Origin: an uncultured Victivallales bacterium
GTDB lineage: Bacteria; Verrucomicrobiota; Lentisphaeria; Victivallales; UBA1829
DNA length: 46,336 nt
Reading direction: 5' to 3'
NCBI GenBank assembly: GCA_944390795.1
Contig: CALXRI010000010.1
Location: forward strand, 64,537 to 110,872
The position numbers and the translations under genes are program-made. The notes under the pieces are model-generated. The model saw only the letters and a list, made by a program, of their open reading frames with translations. It was not told where the DNA came from and did no database searches. This document shows positions 26,938 through 36,300 of this stretch, one piece after another. The first letter of the stretch is position 1. Each line of letters starts with the position of its first letter.

Positions 26938-28176
26938 TCAGGTATGATAATCCGCGTTGATTTTCACATATTCGTAGGTGAAGTCGCTCGTCCAGATCGT
27001 GGCGGAGGCTTCGCCTTCGCCGAGATCGATTTTCACGGTGAATTCACGGCGTTTCATGAGTTCGGCCAGTTCGCTTTCCGGCGTTCCCGCGTCCAGTCCG
27101 CCGCGCACGACGGGCAGTTCGTCAAAGTCGAGCGAGACGTTTTCCTGCGAGAAGACCGCGCCGGAATATCCGGCGGCCGCGAGAATGCGTCCCCAGTTCG
27201 GATCGCATCCGAACCATGCGGTTTTGCAGAGCGGGGAGTTCGCAATGGCGCGCGCGGCCAGTTCCGCGTCGCGTTCGCTGGCGGCTCCGGTCACTTCAAC
27301 GGTCACAAACTTTGTTACGCCCTCGCCGTCGAAGACGATGGAGCGCGCCAGATGTTCCGTGACCATGCCGAGCGCCTCTGCGAAGTGCTCCGCCGCTTCG
27401 GAACCCTTTCCGATCTTCGCCCCGGAGGCGCCGTTCGCCATGAGGATCACGGTGTCGTTCGTGCTCATGTCGTTGTCCACGGTGATGTGGTTGAAGGAGG
27501 CTTCGACGGCGTTTCCGAGAAGTTCGGAAAGAAGCGCATTGTCGATGTCCGCGTCGGTTGTGAGGAAACAGAGCATCGTAGCATGCGGGGCTACCGCCAT
27601 TTTCGGCGCGATCATTCCGGCCCCCTTGCACATGCCGCCGATGGTGACGATCCGGTCCCCGACCGGGAAGGACACTGCGAGTTCCTTTGGACGTGTGTCG
27701 GTTGTCATGATCGCGTGCGCCGCGGAGGACCCTCCGTTGTGCGTCAGGGATTTTGCAGCCTCCCGGATGCCGTTTTCAATGAGATCCATCGGGAGCTGGA
27801 CGCCGATTCTTCCCGTGGAGGCGATCATGACCTGTCCGACGGGGACGGAGAGCGCGCCCGCGGTCAGTTCCGCCATCCGTTTCGCATTGTTGTATCCGTC
27901 GAGTCCGGTGCAGGCGTTCGCCACGCCGCTGTTTGCGACGACGGCACGGATTTTCGGGGAGTTCGCGCAGATTTCCCGGTCATACTGCACGGGTGCCGCA
28001 GGGAAAAGATTCGAGGTGAAGGTTGCTGCAAAACTGCATTCCGTTTCGGACTCGATCATGGCGAGATCGGGCGCCTTGTTTTTTTTCAGGCCCGCGATGA
28101 CGCCGCAGGCGAGAAATCCGAGCGGTGACGTGACGGAGCCGTTTTCCACGAAATCAAATTGCGTGTCTGTACCCAT
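26938..28176 (-). CDS. argJ: bifunctional ornithine acetyltransferase / N-acetylglutamate synthase
   Basis: This 412-residue enzyme transfers the acetyl group from N-acetylornithine to glutamate, the cyclic route of arginine synthesis. It is an Ntn-type self-cleaving enzyme. The scissile bond lies in APHATMLCFLTTDAD, with Thr200 as the new N-terminal nucleophile. KGAGMIAPKMA just before it and MIASTGRIGVQLPMD earlier are typical, and the C-terminus ends in the usual YVKINADYHT. It starts 25 bases after queF and ends 25 bases before argB. Bifunctionality with acetyl-CoA is not decidable from the sequence. Confidence 0.96.
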   Translation of the reverse strand: MGTDTQFDFVENGSVTSPLGFLACGVIAGLKKNKAPDLAMIESETECSFAATFTSNLFPAAPVQYDREICANSPKIRAVVANSGVANACTGLDGYNNAKRMAELTAGALSVPVGQVMIASTGRIGVQLPMDLIENGIREAAKSLTHNGGSSAAHAIMTTDTRPKELAVSFPVGDRIVTIGGMCKGAGMIAPKMAVAPHATMLCFLTTDADIDNALLSELLGNAVEASFNHITVDNDMSTNDTVILMANGASGAKIGKGSEAAEHFAEALGMVTEHLARSIVFDGEGVTKFVTVEVTGAASERDAELAARAIANSPLCKTAWFGCDPNWGRILAAAGYSGAVFSQENVSLDFDELPVVRGGLDAGTPESELAELMKRREFTVKIDLGEGEASATIWTSDFTYEYVKINADYHT

Positions 28177-28201
28177 TTTCCATTCCGTTTATTTTATAAA
28201 A

Positions 28202-28684
28202 TTATTTGGATGATTGCAGATTTTCCCCGTTTGACAGCGTGGCGTCTCCTTCCTGTGCCCGCACGTGAATGGAGATTCCCCCGCGCGGCATGAAGTCGCC
28301 GACGACCTCCATCCAGCGCGGTCTGCACGCGCGTACAAGATCGGTCAGGATGCGGTTGACGGCCTCCTCGTGAAACGTGTTGAAATTCCGGAAGGAGAAG
28401 AGGTAAAGCTTCAGCGCCTTGCTTTCGATGCATTTCCTGTCCGCGATGTAGCGGATGGTGATATGTCCGTAATCCGGCTGGTTTGTCACGGGGCAGAGAC
28501 TGGAATATTCGGGACAGTCGAAAGTGATTACGTAGTTGCGCTGGGGATACGCGTTGTCGAAGGTTTCGATTCTCGCCTTTTCGGGAGAATCCGGATATTC
28601 GGTATGGTTCCTGTTCAGCAGAGTCAGGGACGCGTGAGGCTGTCTCTTTTTCTCCGCGGCGGCCCGCGCTGTTTCTTTTTTCAT
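28202..28684 (-). CDS. queF: NADPH-dependent preQ0 reductase
   Basis: This 160-residue protein is the short, unimodular form of QueF, which reduces 7-cyano-7-deazaguanine (preQ0) to preQ1 for queuosine in tRNA. The thioimide-forming Cys64 and the acid Asp71 are visible in SSLCPVTNQPDYGHITIRYI. The NADPH-binding motif follows as ESKALKLYLFSFRN, then FHEEAVNRI. CGGAG lies seven bases before the ATG. It appears to be the first gene of the queF-argJ-argB-gpmI-exonuclease run. I looked for a preQ1 riboswitch in the leader and found none. Confidence 0.95.
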   Translation of the reverse strand: MKKETARAAAEKKRQPHASLTLLNRNHTEYPDSPEKARIETFDNAYPQRNYVITFDCPEYSSLCPVTNQPDYGHITIRYIADRKCIESKALKLYLFSFRNFNTFHEEAVNRILTDLVRACRPRWMEVVGDFMPRGGISIHVRAQEGDATLSNGENLQSSK

Positions 28685-28776
28685 AAAAATCTCCGGATGT
28701 TTTGGAAAAAAACGACCTCTTCTCCCTATAATATATCATTATCTCTGAAATTTGCGAAACTAAAACGAAAAAATGC

Positions 28777-28805
28777 TTGACCAAATGAAAAATCCGGAAT
28801 ATATT
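28777..28805 (+). promoter_or_regulatory. promoter of the TIGR04073-type gene
   Basis: TTGACC (28777-28782) and TATATT (28800-28805) are separated by exactly 17 bases, a near-consensus housekeeping promoter, about 60 bases before the start codon. Confidence 0.65.
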
Positions 28806-28865
28806 AGCGGATATTTTGAGGAAACGGAATAAAAATTGTGAGATGCAACAGGGAGCAGGGATAAG

Positions 28866-29300
28866 ATGAGCCTTATGAAGAAACTCTTTCTCGCCGCCGC
28901 TTTTTTCATGGCGGTCGGAACGGCAGCGCAGGCATTTGCCCAGGAACAGGAGTCGTATCCGGTCTGGGATTCCATCATCCGCAAGCTCGGGCGCGGAGTC
29001 AGCAATGCTGCCTTCGGCATTGTCGAGTTTCCGGTGCAGTGGTATGAGGTCAATTTCGAGGAGGGCGGATTCGCCGCCTGCACATACGGGATTTTCAAGG
29101 GGATCAGCTATACTGTGATCCGGGAGGTTGTCGGCGTTGTGGAAGTGGCGACATTCCTTGTCCCGCTTCCTGGATGCAGCACGGAGTATCCCGACACTTC
29201 CGCATGGGGATACGGGCCGATTCTTGAACCGGAATGGATTATCACTCCTTCCCAGAACAATTATAATTTCGTCTATCCGGAAACGAGAACGATGCCCTGA
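28866..29300 (+). CDS. exosortase-system-associated protein, TIGR04073 type
   Basis: This 144-residue exported protein has a signal peptide (MKKLFLAAAFFMAVGTAAQA, with cleavage likely after AQA or FAQ). The mature part resembles the TIGR04073 family, with KLGRGVSNAAFGIVEFPVQW, a small-residue-rich FKGISYTVIREVVGVVEVAT, and a C-terminal GYGPILEPEW. Members occur in genomes that carry exosortase/PEP-CTERM-like systems; their molecular role is not established. The gene is monocistronic, between its own promoter and a strong terminator. No exosortase or PEP-CTERM substrate is seen in the window. Confidence 0.82.
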   Translation: MSLMKKLFLAAAFFMAVGTAAQAFAQEQESYPVWDSIIRKLGRGVSNAAFGIVEFPVQWYEVNFEEGGFAACTYGIFKGISYTVIREVVGVVEVATFLVPLPGCSTEYPDTSAWGYGPILEPEWIITPSQNNYNFVYPETRTMP

Positions 29301-29331
29301 TAGCATCATTCCTTCTGTTTCGAAATGCCAG

Positions 29332-29361
29332 AAGCCGTTCCGCAATGGAACGGCTTTTTTT
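29332..29361 (+). terminator. intrinsic terminator after the TIGR04073-type gene
   Basis: AAGCCGTTCC (29332-29341) pairs with GGAACGGCTT (29347-29356) around a five-base loop and runs into seven T. It also lies beyond the end of the convergent AraC gene. Confidence 0.93.
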
Positions 29362-29394
29362 GTCTCCTCTCCCCGTTGGCCGCCGGGATTCCGT

Positions 29395-30192
29395 TCAGAT
29401 CCCGGCTGTGTGCTGCCGCCGGTACAGGGCGGGAGGCGCTCCGTAGAGCTTTTTGAATCTGCGGGAGAAGTGAAAGCGGTCCTTGACTCCGACCAGTTCG
29501 CAGATCTCGTCAATGGAGAATGCCTGCGATTCCAGCAGCTGGGACGCGTAGCTGTAGCGCAGCTGAAGCAGATACTGGTAAGGCGTGCTTCCCGTGATTT
29601 CACGGAACTGGCGCAGAAAGGCGTTGGGCGCCATTCTCACTCTGGCGGCAAGTGCCTCTATTCCGATGTCATTGCGCATATTTTCCCTGAGGTAGTCGCA
29701 GATTGCGGCAATCCGCTTGTCTGAGTTGAGTTCGGTCAGCGCCTCCTGCGGAAGAATCGCCATCGCGCCTGCGGCGAGCGCGATGGCGAGAAGCTTGGTC
29801 CTTGCCCGGTTGTTGTCATCCTTGTGTTCCAGCATGGAACACAGGCGCGAGAGCAGCGACCGCATGTCCGCACTGACGGGAAGCGCGTTGCACAGATGGT
29901 CCGGATTGCCCGCAATCTGGGTCATTTCGAAATGCAGGTAAAGCTGAACCGGATCGCCCGTGCACCAGGTTTCCAGATCGCAGTTCGGCGGCAGAAGGTA
30001 AATGCGGTCCGGCCTGAGTTCCACTTTTTTCCGTCCGAGGTAGACGCCCGCTCCGTAATCGTCGTGGTAGTAGAGACGCCAGTAATGCCCGCCGAGACGG
30101 ACGGAATTCCAGAATTTACCCAGGCGCACATATCCTACGGAGTTCATCCTGAGTTGAGGGTATTCCAGAATTGCGGCATTTATTTTGTTCAT
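29395..30192 (-). CDS. AraC-family regulator, divergent from the alpha-L-fucosidase gene
   Basis: This 265-residue protein has an N-terminal cupin-like sensing domain (with YLGRKKVELRPDRIYLLPPN) and a C-terminal AraC DNA-binding domain. The two helix-turn-helix units read IGIEALAARVRMAPNAFLRQ and FSIDEICELVGVKDRFHFSR. It is transcribed away from the GH29 fucosidase, with 113 bases between the starts, the classical arrangement for a regulator of a sugar-utilisation gene. L-Fucose or a fucosylated oligosaccharide is the likely inducer, by inference. Three TTCATA elements lie in the shared region. Confidence 0.92.
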   Translation of the reverse strand: MNKINAAILEYPQLRMNSVGYVRLGKFWNSVRLGGHYWRLYYHDDYGAGVYLGRKKVELRPDRIYLLPPNCDLETWCTGDPVQLYLHFEMTQIAGNPDHLCNALPVSADMRSLLSRLCSMLEHKDDNNRARTKLLAIALAAGAMAILPQEALTELNSDKRIAAICDYLRENMRNDIGIEALAARVRMAPNAFLRQFREITGSTPYQYLLQLRYSYASQLLESQAFSIDEICELVGVKDRFHFSRRFKKLYGAPPALYRRQHTAGI

Positions 30193-30240
30193 AAATTATC
30201 GTGCTTTATTCATATTGATGCAGTTGAATTCCTTCATAAA
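30188..30240. repeat. three TTCATA elements in the AraC/fucosidase intergenic region
   Basis: TTCATAAA occurs at 30188-30195 and 30233-30240, and TTCATA at 30209-30214. The start-to-start distances are 21 and 24 bases, close to two helical turns. The last copy lies between the -35 and -10 of the fucosidase promoter. AraC-family proteins commonly bind direct repeats about 21 bases apart, so these are candidate operators. The first copy overlaps the AraC start codon. Confidence 0.4.
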
Positions 30241-30252
30241 ATAGCCTATACT
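30224..30252 (+). promoter_or_regulatory. promoter of the alpha-L-fucosidase gene
   Basis: TTGAAT (30224-30229) and TATACT (30247-30252) are separated by exactly 17 bases, about 50 bases before the start codon. The weaker -35 fits an activator-dependent promoter. Confidence 0.6.
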
Positions 30253-30305
30253 TTCCGTTGTTGCAACCTTTCAAACGTCGAAAACCCTAAAAAAGGAAGA
30301 GAAAA

Positions 30306-31595
30306 ATGAGCGACTTCGGAAAAGGCGACACCGGATGGTTCGTGCATGACAGATTTGGAATGTTCATCCACTGGGGTCTTTATTCCATGCCGGGAAGACA
30401 TGAATGGATCCGCCACTATGAGGAGATCCCGAACGAGGCCTACGAGAAATATTTCGAGCGTTTCAATCCGGACCTGTTCGATCCGAAGGAGTGGGCGAAG
30501 GCGGCGCGGGACGCCGGCATGAAGTATTTTGTCGTCACGACGAAACACCACGAGGGATTCTGCATGTGGGATTCCAGATACACCGACTACAAGGTCACGA
30601 ACACGCCGTGCGGACGCGATCTCCTGCGGGAAATCGTGGACGCCTTCCGCGCGGAAGGGCTGCGGGTCGGTCTTTACCACTCCCTGATCGACTGGCATCA
30701 CCCCGATTTCACCATTGACGATGTTCATCCGCTCCGGAAGAGTCCGGACCGGGAAACGCTCAATGCCGGACGGGACATGGCGCGCTACCGGGAATATCTG
30801 CATAATCAGGTCCGCGAACTTCTGACCGACTTCGGAAAGATCGACATCATCTGGTTCGACTTCTCCTATCCGCAGAGGGGAAAAGACGGCAAAGGCCATC
30901 TGGACTGGGGTTCCGAGAGCCTCGTAAGGATGATCCGGGAGCTGCAGCCGGGCATCATCATCAACAACCGTCTGGATCTTCCGGGGTCGGGCGACATCAC
31001 CACCCCGGAACAGAATACGCCGGACGAACCCGTGACGGACGAGAATGGAAATCCGCTCGTCTGGGAGGGATGCCAGACCTTCTCCGGCGCCTGGGGCTAT
31101 CACCGCGATGAACTGACCTGGAAATCCATGAAGCAGTGCATCGACCTGCTTATCAACCATGTCTGCCGCAACGGCAATCTTCTGATGAATGTCGGTCCGA
31201 CCAGCCGCGGTTACATCGACGCCCGCGCAATGGAGCGCCTGAAGGGATATGCCGAGTGGATGAAATATCACTCCCGCGCCATTTACGGCTGCGGTATGGC
31301 CGAAGGCCTGACCGAACCGCGAGACTGCCGCTACACCTTCAACCGGGAGACGAACCGCCTTTACCTGCATATCATGAACTGGCCTTTCAAGCATGTCAGC
31401 TTGAAAGGGCTTTCCGGAAAGGTGGCCTATGCCCAGTTCCTGCATGACGGAAGCGAAGTGAAAATACGTGACAGTTCGGATGGCGCCGTTCATTCCGGGC
31501 TGCTTCACAAGACTCCGGAGGGAGCCGTCACGCTGGATCTTCCGGTGGTGAAGCCGCCTGTCGAAGTGCCTGTGATTGAACTGTTTCTGAAATAG
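30306..31595 (+). CDS. alpha-L-fucosidase, glycoside hydrolase family 29
   Basis: This 429-residue enzyme releases L-fucose from the non-reducing end of glycans. The GH29 (beta/alpha)8 domain begins with WFVHDRFGMFIHWGLYSMPG and includes VVTTKHHEGFCMWDS and VGLYHSLIDWHH. The catalytic nucleophile is Asp185 in FGKIDIIWFDFSYP. The region HVCRNGNLLMNVGPTSRG is also characteristic, followed by a small beta-rich C-terminal domain. There is no signal peptide, so the enzyme should act in the cytoplasm on imported oligosaccharides. AAAAAAGGAAGAG precedes the ATG. The divergent AraC regulator probably controls it. Confidence 0.95.
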   Translation: MSDFGKGDTGWFVHDRFGMFIHWGLYSMPGRHEWIRHYEEIPNEAYEKYFERFNPDLFDPKEWAKAARDAGMKYFVVTTKHHEGFCMWDSRYTDYKVTNTPCGRDLLREIVDAFRAEGLRVGLYHSLIDWHHPDFTIDDVHPLRKSPDRETLNAGRDMARYREYLHNQVRELLTDFGKIDIIWFDFSYPQRGKDGKGHLDWGSESLVRMIRELQPGIIINNRLDLPGSGDITTPEQNTPDEPVTDENGNPLVWEGCQTFSGAWGYHRDELTWKSMKQCIDLLINHVCRNGNLLMNVGPTSRGYIDARAMERLKGYAEWMKYHSRAIYGCGMAEGLTEPRDCRYTFNRETNRLYLHIMNWPFKHVSLKGLSGKVAYAQFLHDGSEVKIRDSSDGAVHSGLLHKTPEGAVTLDLPVVKPPVEVPVIELFLK

Positions 31596-32012
31596 CATCC
31601 CGTGCCGGCGCCCTGCCGGAGAGGATTGCCCCGCCGGACCGAGCCTGGAGCAGGCGCCCGGGAACGGCCTGTTTTCCGAATCCGCCGGCAGCGGATGATC
31701 CGGAAATGGACGATTCAAATCCCGCGCGCATCGATTCGCTTTCCGGCGGGAGCAGGCAGACGGGAAAGAAGCCTGGCGGAGCTGCTGCCGCAGAAAACGA
31801 TCAAACAGGTCTGACGATGGGCCGCGCAGCGCCTGCAGGCGGCGGGTTCCTGCCCGGCCCTTTCCTTCTGTCGGCAGGATCAGGGCGAAGGCATGGCAGA
31901 CGCCGCCGGATCAGCCGGGAGCTTTGCGCGGCAGTCGATAACATAAGAGACCGCCGGACAGCGATGCGATGGTGGAGGCACTTCGCCGCCCGGCGGCCGG
32001 AGTGGGGCTGTT
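31596..32012. other. 417-base GC-rich gap with no recognisable gene
   Basis: The space between the convergent fucosidase and gltD genes is unusually long for this window. It is GC-rich and open in several frames, but none shows family resemblance, and the longest plus-strand frame (31706-32173) runs antisense into gltD. A short hairpin CCGGC/GCCGG (31605-31619) follows the fucosidase stop without a T-run. It may be a decayed gene. Confidence 0.4.
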
Positions 32013-33383
32013 TTACCTGGAGAGATAACGATCGATCTGCGCGGCGGCTTTTCTTCCGTCGACGATCGCGCGGACTACGAGCGAAGGCCCTGTCGCCGAG
32101 TCTCCAGCGAGGAACACTTCCGGCGCATCCTCCAGTTTCAGTCGTTCGAGCATCGTCTTGCGGTCAAGCTTGAGAAAGCCGAGCGCCAGCAGGACAAGAT
32201 CCGCCTCAATGGTTTCCGTCTGACCGGGAAGTTCCTCGAATTTCTGCGGTCGTCCGGACGGTGAGAGCGTCCAGCGTACGGGGATGACTTCCACGCCGCG
32301 CACCCGCCCGTCCGCTCCGGAAAAAGCTTTGCTCTGGAGCTCCCAGCGCCGGACGCAGCCCTCCTCATGGCTTGACGAAGTGCGCAGCTGATACGGCCAG
32401 TAGGGCCACGGCGTCGAGGGAGAACGTGTTTCCGGCGGCCGCGGCATGATTTCAATCTGCATGACGCTGCGGGCTCCCTGGCGGTTTGCCGTTCCGACGC
32501 AGTCGCTTCCGGTATCGCCTCCGCCAATGACCAGCACGCGCTTGCCTTTTGCGGATACGGGAACGGAGGACGCCTCTCCGGAATTCGCCCGGTTCTGTCC
32601 CTGAAGGAATTCCAGTGCAAAGTGAATGCCCTCCAGTTCACGGCCCGGAATTTTCAGGTCGCGCGGAACGGGAGTGCCGCAGGCGATCAGCATGGCGTCG
32701 CAGCGGCCGCGCAGATATCCGGCGGAAACGTCGCGCCCGACTTCAGTATCCGTCTCAAAGCGGATGCCCGACTCCTCCAGAATCCGGATGCGCCGTTCGA
32801 CGACTGCCTTGTCCAGCTTGAAATCCGGAATGCCGTAACGCAGCAGTCCGCCTGGAAAATGATTCTTCTCATAGACTGTGACCTGATATCCGGCCTTGTT
32901 CAGCTGCACCGCCGCGGCAAGTCCGGCAGGACCCGCCCCGACGATGATGACTTTGCGCTTCAGGCGTTTTTCCGGCATGGCCGGCTTGACCCAGGAATTT
33001 TCAAACGCGTGTTCGACGATCGCCTTTTCAATCTGGCGGATCATGACCGGTTCAAGATTCAGACCCTCGGTGCAGCTTCCCTCGCAGAGGGCGGGGCAGA
33101 CGCGGCTGGTGAATTCGGGGAAGGAGCTCGTCGAACTCAGAAGCTCCCATGCCTGACGCCACTGGCCCTGGCGCACCGCTTCGTTGAAGTCCGGGATCAG
33201 ATTGCCGAGCGGACAGCCGATGCCGTGGCAGAACGGGATGCCGCATCCCATGCAGCGGGCCGCCTGATCGCACAGTTGTTTGTCCGTGAGGGGTGCTTCC
33301 ACCTCCCTGAAATCGCGCACCCGCTCTCCGGCGTTCCGGTAGACGTGCCCGATCCGTTCTATCTTCATGAAATCTCTGCTCAT
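32013..33383 (-). CDS. gltD: glutamate synthase, small (NADPH) subunit
   Basis: This 456-residue subunit passes electrons from NADPH through FAD and iron-sulfur clusters to the large subunit. The N-terminal cysteine-rich region reads CMGCGIPFCHGIGCPLGNL. The FAD-binding motif is VIIVGAGPAGLAAAVQLNKA and the NADPH-binding motif VLVIGGGDTGSDCVGTANR. The C-terminal FAD-contact segment is VFLAGDSATGPSLVVRAI. AGGAGG precedes the ATG. The gene begins three bases after the gltB stop, so the two subunits are co-translated. Confidence 0.97.
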   Translation of the reverse strand: MSRDFMKIERIGHVYRNAGERVRDFREVEAPLTDKQLCDQAARCMGCGIPFCHGIGCPLGNLIPDFNEAVRQGQWRQAWELLSSTSSFPEFTSRVCPALCEGSCTEGLNLEPVMIRQIEKAIVEHAFENSWVKPAMPEKRLKRKVIIVGAGPAGLAAAVQLNKAGYQVTVYEKNHFPGGLLRYGIPDFKLDKAVVERRIRILEESGIRFETDTEVGRDVSAGYLRGRCDAMLIACGTPVPRDLKIPGRELEGIHFALEFLQGQNRANSGEASSVPVSAKGKRVLVIGGGDTGSDCVGTANRQGARSVMQIEIMPRPPETRSPSTPWPYWPYQLRTSSSHEEGCVRRWELQSKAFSGADGRVRGVEVIPVRWTLSPSGRPQKFEELPGQTETIEADLVLLALGFLKLDRKTMLERLKLEDAPEVFLAGDSATGPSLVVRAIVDGRKAAAQIDRYLSR

Positions 33384-33386
33384 GGT

Positions 33387-36300
33387 TTATTCCTCCTTTT
33401 TCTGAGAGGCCATCGCGTGGCGGTATTCCACGGGGATGACTTTGACGAATCTGCTGCGTTCGTTTTCCCAGTCCGCGAGTTTCGCGGCCGCGCAGGGGCT
33501 TCCCGTCGCATCCAGATGTTCCCGGAGGAGCGCGAGAAGCTCCGCTTCGTCTTCGGAGCCGGCCAGGACGCTCTCCAGATCGACGGTTCCGACATTGCAG
33601 CGCAGGTCAAAATCGTTCGAGGCGTCGTAGACATAGGCGATGCCGCCGGTCATTCCCGCGCCGAAGTTGACGCCGGTCGGACCGAGCACCACGACCCGTC
33701 CTCCGGTCATGTATTCGCATCCATGGTCGCCGACGCCTTCGACAACCGCCGTGAATCCGCTGTTGCGGATCGCGAAGCGTTCGCCCGCCTGTCCGTTGAG
33801 GAAGATTTTCCCGGATGTGCCGCCGTAGCCGATCACGTTGCCTGCGATGACGTTGTCCGCGGGAGCGAAGGGACTGTCCGCCGGGGGACGGATGACGATC
33901 CTGCCGCCCGAGATACCTTTTCCGACGAAGTCGTTGGCCTCGCCCTCCAGGAGGAAGGTGACGCCGTGCGCGAGAAAGGCGCCGAAGCTCTGCCCGGCGG
34001 TTCCCGTGAAACGGACTGTCACCGTGCCGTCCGGAAGTCCCTGCGGACCGAAGCGCCGGACGATTTCGCTGGAAAGACGCGTCCCCGCCGTCCGGTCGAC
34101 ATTCCGGATCGGAAGTGCCAGTTCCGTTTTCGTTCCGTCGCGAAGCGTCTTCCTGAGACGCGGGAGAAGATGTTCGTCATCAAAGGTTTCCAGCGGATTT
34201 TTCCTTCCTGCGAAGCGCACCTCGCCGTCCGGCACGCGGAGAAAGACGTTTGAAAAGTCGAGATTGCGCGTCTTGTAGAAGTCGATTGCGCGGTTCATTC
34301 TGAGCAGATCGGAACGTCCTACGGCCTCGTCGAGCGAACGGAGCCCGAGCTTCGCGAGATATTCGCGCACTTCGGATGCAAGCATCCGGAGGAAGTTGAT
34401 GATATATTCCGGCTTGCCCCGGAAGCACTTGCGCAGTTCCGGATCCTGCGTGGCGACGCCGACCGGACAGGAGTTCTCATGGCATTTGCGCATCATGACG
34501 CAGCCGAGACAGACCAGAAGCGTCGTGGCGAATCCGAATTCCTCCGCGCCGAGCAGCGCGCCGATGATGACGTCGCGCCCTGTTTTGAGCTGGCCGTCCA
34601 CCTGAAGCTTGACATTGCCGCGCAGCTTGTTGAGGACGAGCGTCTGCTGAGCCTCCGCGATGCCGAGCTCCCAGGGAAGTCCCGCGTGCTTGATGCTGGT
34701 CAGCGGCGATGCGCCGGTTCCGCCGTCGTGACCGCTGATGAGGATCACGTCCGCGTGCGCCTTCGCCACGCCCGCCGCGATTGTGCCGACGCCGACCTCC
34801 GAGACGAGTTTTACCGAGATGCGCGCCTTCTCGTTGGCGTTGCGCAGATCGAATATGAGCTGCGCCAGATCCTCGATGGAGTAGATGTCATGATGCGGGG
34901 GAGGGGAGATCAGCGTCACATGCGGCGTCGAATGGCGCACCCGCGCAATCGCCTCGTCAACCTTGTGTCCGGGGAGCTGTCCGCCTTCGCCGGGCTTTGC
35001 ACCCTGCGCCATCTTGATCTGCAGATCGCGCGCGTTCGCCAGATAGTCGATCGTCACGCCGAAGCGTCCGCTGGCGACCTGGCGGATGGCGCTTCTGCGG
35101 TCCTCTCCGTTCGGCCCGGGTGTTTCCCGCGCTGGATCTTCGCCGCCCTCGCCGCAGTTGCTCATTGCGCCGATGCGGTTCATCGCAAGCGCAATCGCCT
35201 CGTGCGCCTCCGGACTGAGCGAGCCGAGGCTCATCGCGCCGGAAACGAAGCGCCGGAGGATGCTTTCGACGCTTTCAACCTCCTCCAGGGGAATGCTCTG
35301 CGTCTCCGTGAATTCAAAAAGTCCGCGCAGCGTGCAGAGGTGTTCCGACTGCTGATTGATGCAGGCGGCATAGGCCTTGTATTTTTCCGGATCGTTGTTC
35401 TGCACCGCCTGGCGGAAGAGGCTCAGACTTTCAGGGGTCCAGAGGTGATTTTCCCCGTCGCGCCGGAAGCGGTACTGGCCGCCCGACGGCAGAAGGCCCG
35501 CCCTGGCCGCCCCGCAGCGGAGACGCACCTCTCCGGCGATGTCGTCCAGGCGGATTCCGCCGATCCTGCTTGCGGTTCCGGGAAAATAGCACTCGATCAC
35601 GCTGCGGTCGATGCCGACCGCCTCGAAAATCTGTGCCGAGCGATAGCTCCGCAGCGTCGAGATGCCCATCTTGGACATGACTTTCAGGAGTCCCTTGTCC
35701 ACGGCGTTGATGTAGTTCTCCACGGCGCGCGCCGGATCGAGTCTGAGTTTTCCCGTTGCGCTCAGCACGCTGATCGTTTCCAGCGCCAGATACGGGTTGA
35801 TCGCGGTCGCGCCGAAGCCGAGGAGAAGCGCATAGTGCATGATCTCGCGGACCTCGCCGGACTGGACGATGACGCCGACAGGAGGACGGAGCCCCGCGCC
35901 TGAGAGCGCGCGGTTGACTGCCGCCACCGCAAGGAGCGCGGGGATCGGCATGGAGCCTTCCGGCAGTTCGCGATCGCTCAGGATGAGGATATTGCGGCCG
36001 TTCTTCACCGAAGAGACCGCGCTTTCCTCGAGTTTCGCGAGCGCTTCCTCGAGATTTCCGTTCCAGGAGAGCGGAAGCGTTGCCGCCGAGAAATACCCGC
36101 CGCTCAGCGAGCTCAGACGCCGGAGATCCTCGTCGGTGAGGACCGGGCGCGGAAGCTTGATGAGTTTGGATTCCGGCTGTTCGTCGGAGAGAATGTTGCC
36201 CTCGTTGCCGATGTAGGTGGTCAGACTCATGACGAGCTCTTCGCGGATCGGGTCGATCGGCGGGTTCGTCACCTGCGCGAACAGCTGTTTGAAGTAGTTG

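Noticed and set aside
28685-28865. preQ1 riboswitch upstream of queF
   Set aside because: The leader lacks the short C-rich loop and A-rich tail of preQ1-I and shows no alternative fold I could support.
32622-35903. Long plus-strand frames (32622-34253 and 34479-35903) antisense to gltD and gltB
   Set aside because: Both lie entirely opposite well-recognised glutamate synthase sequence and show no family motifs of their own.
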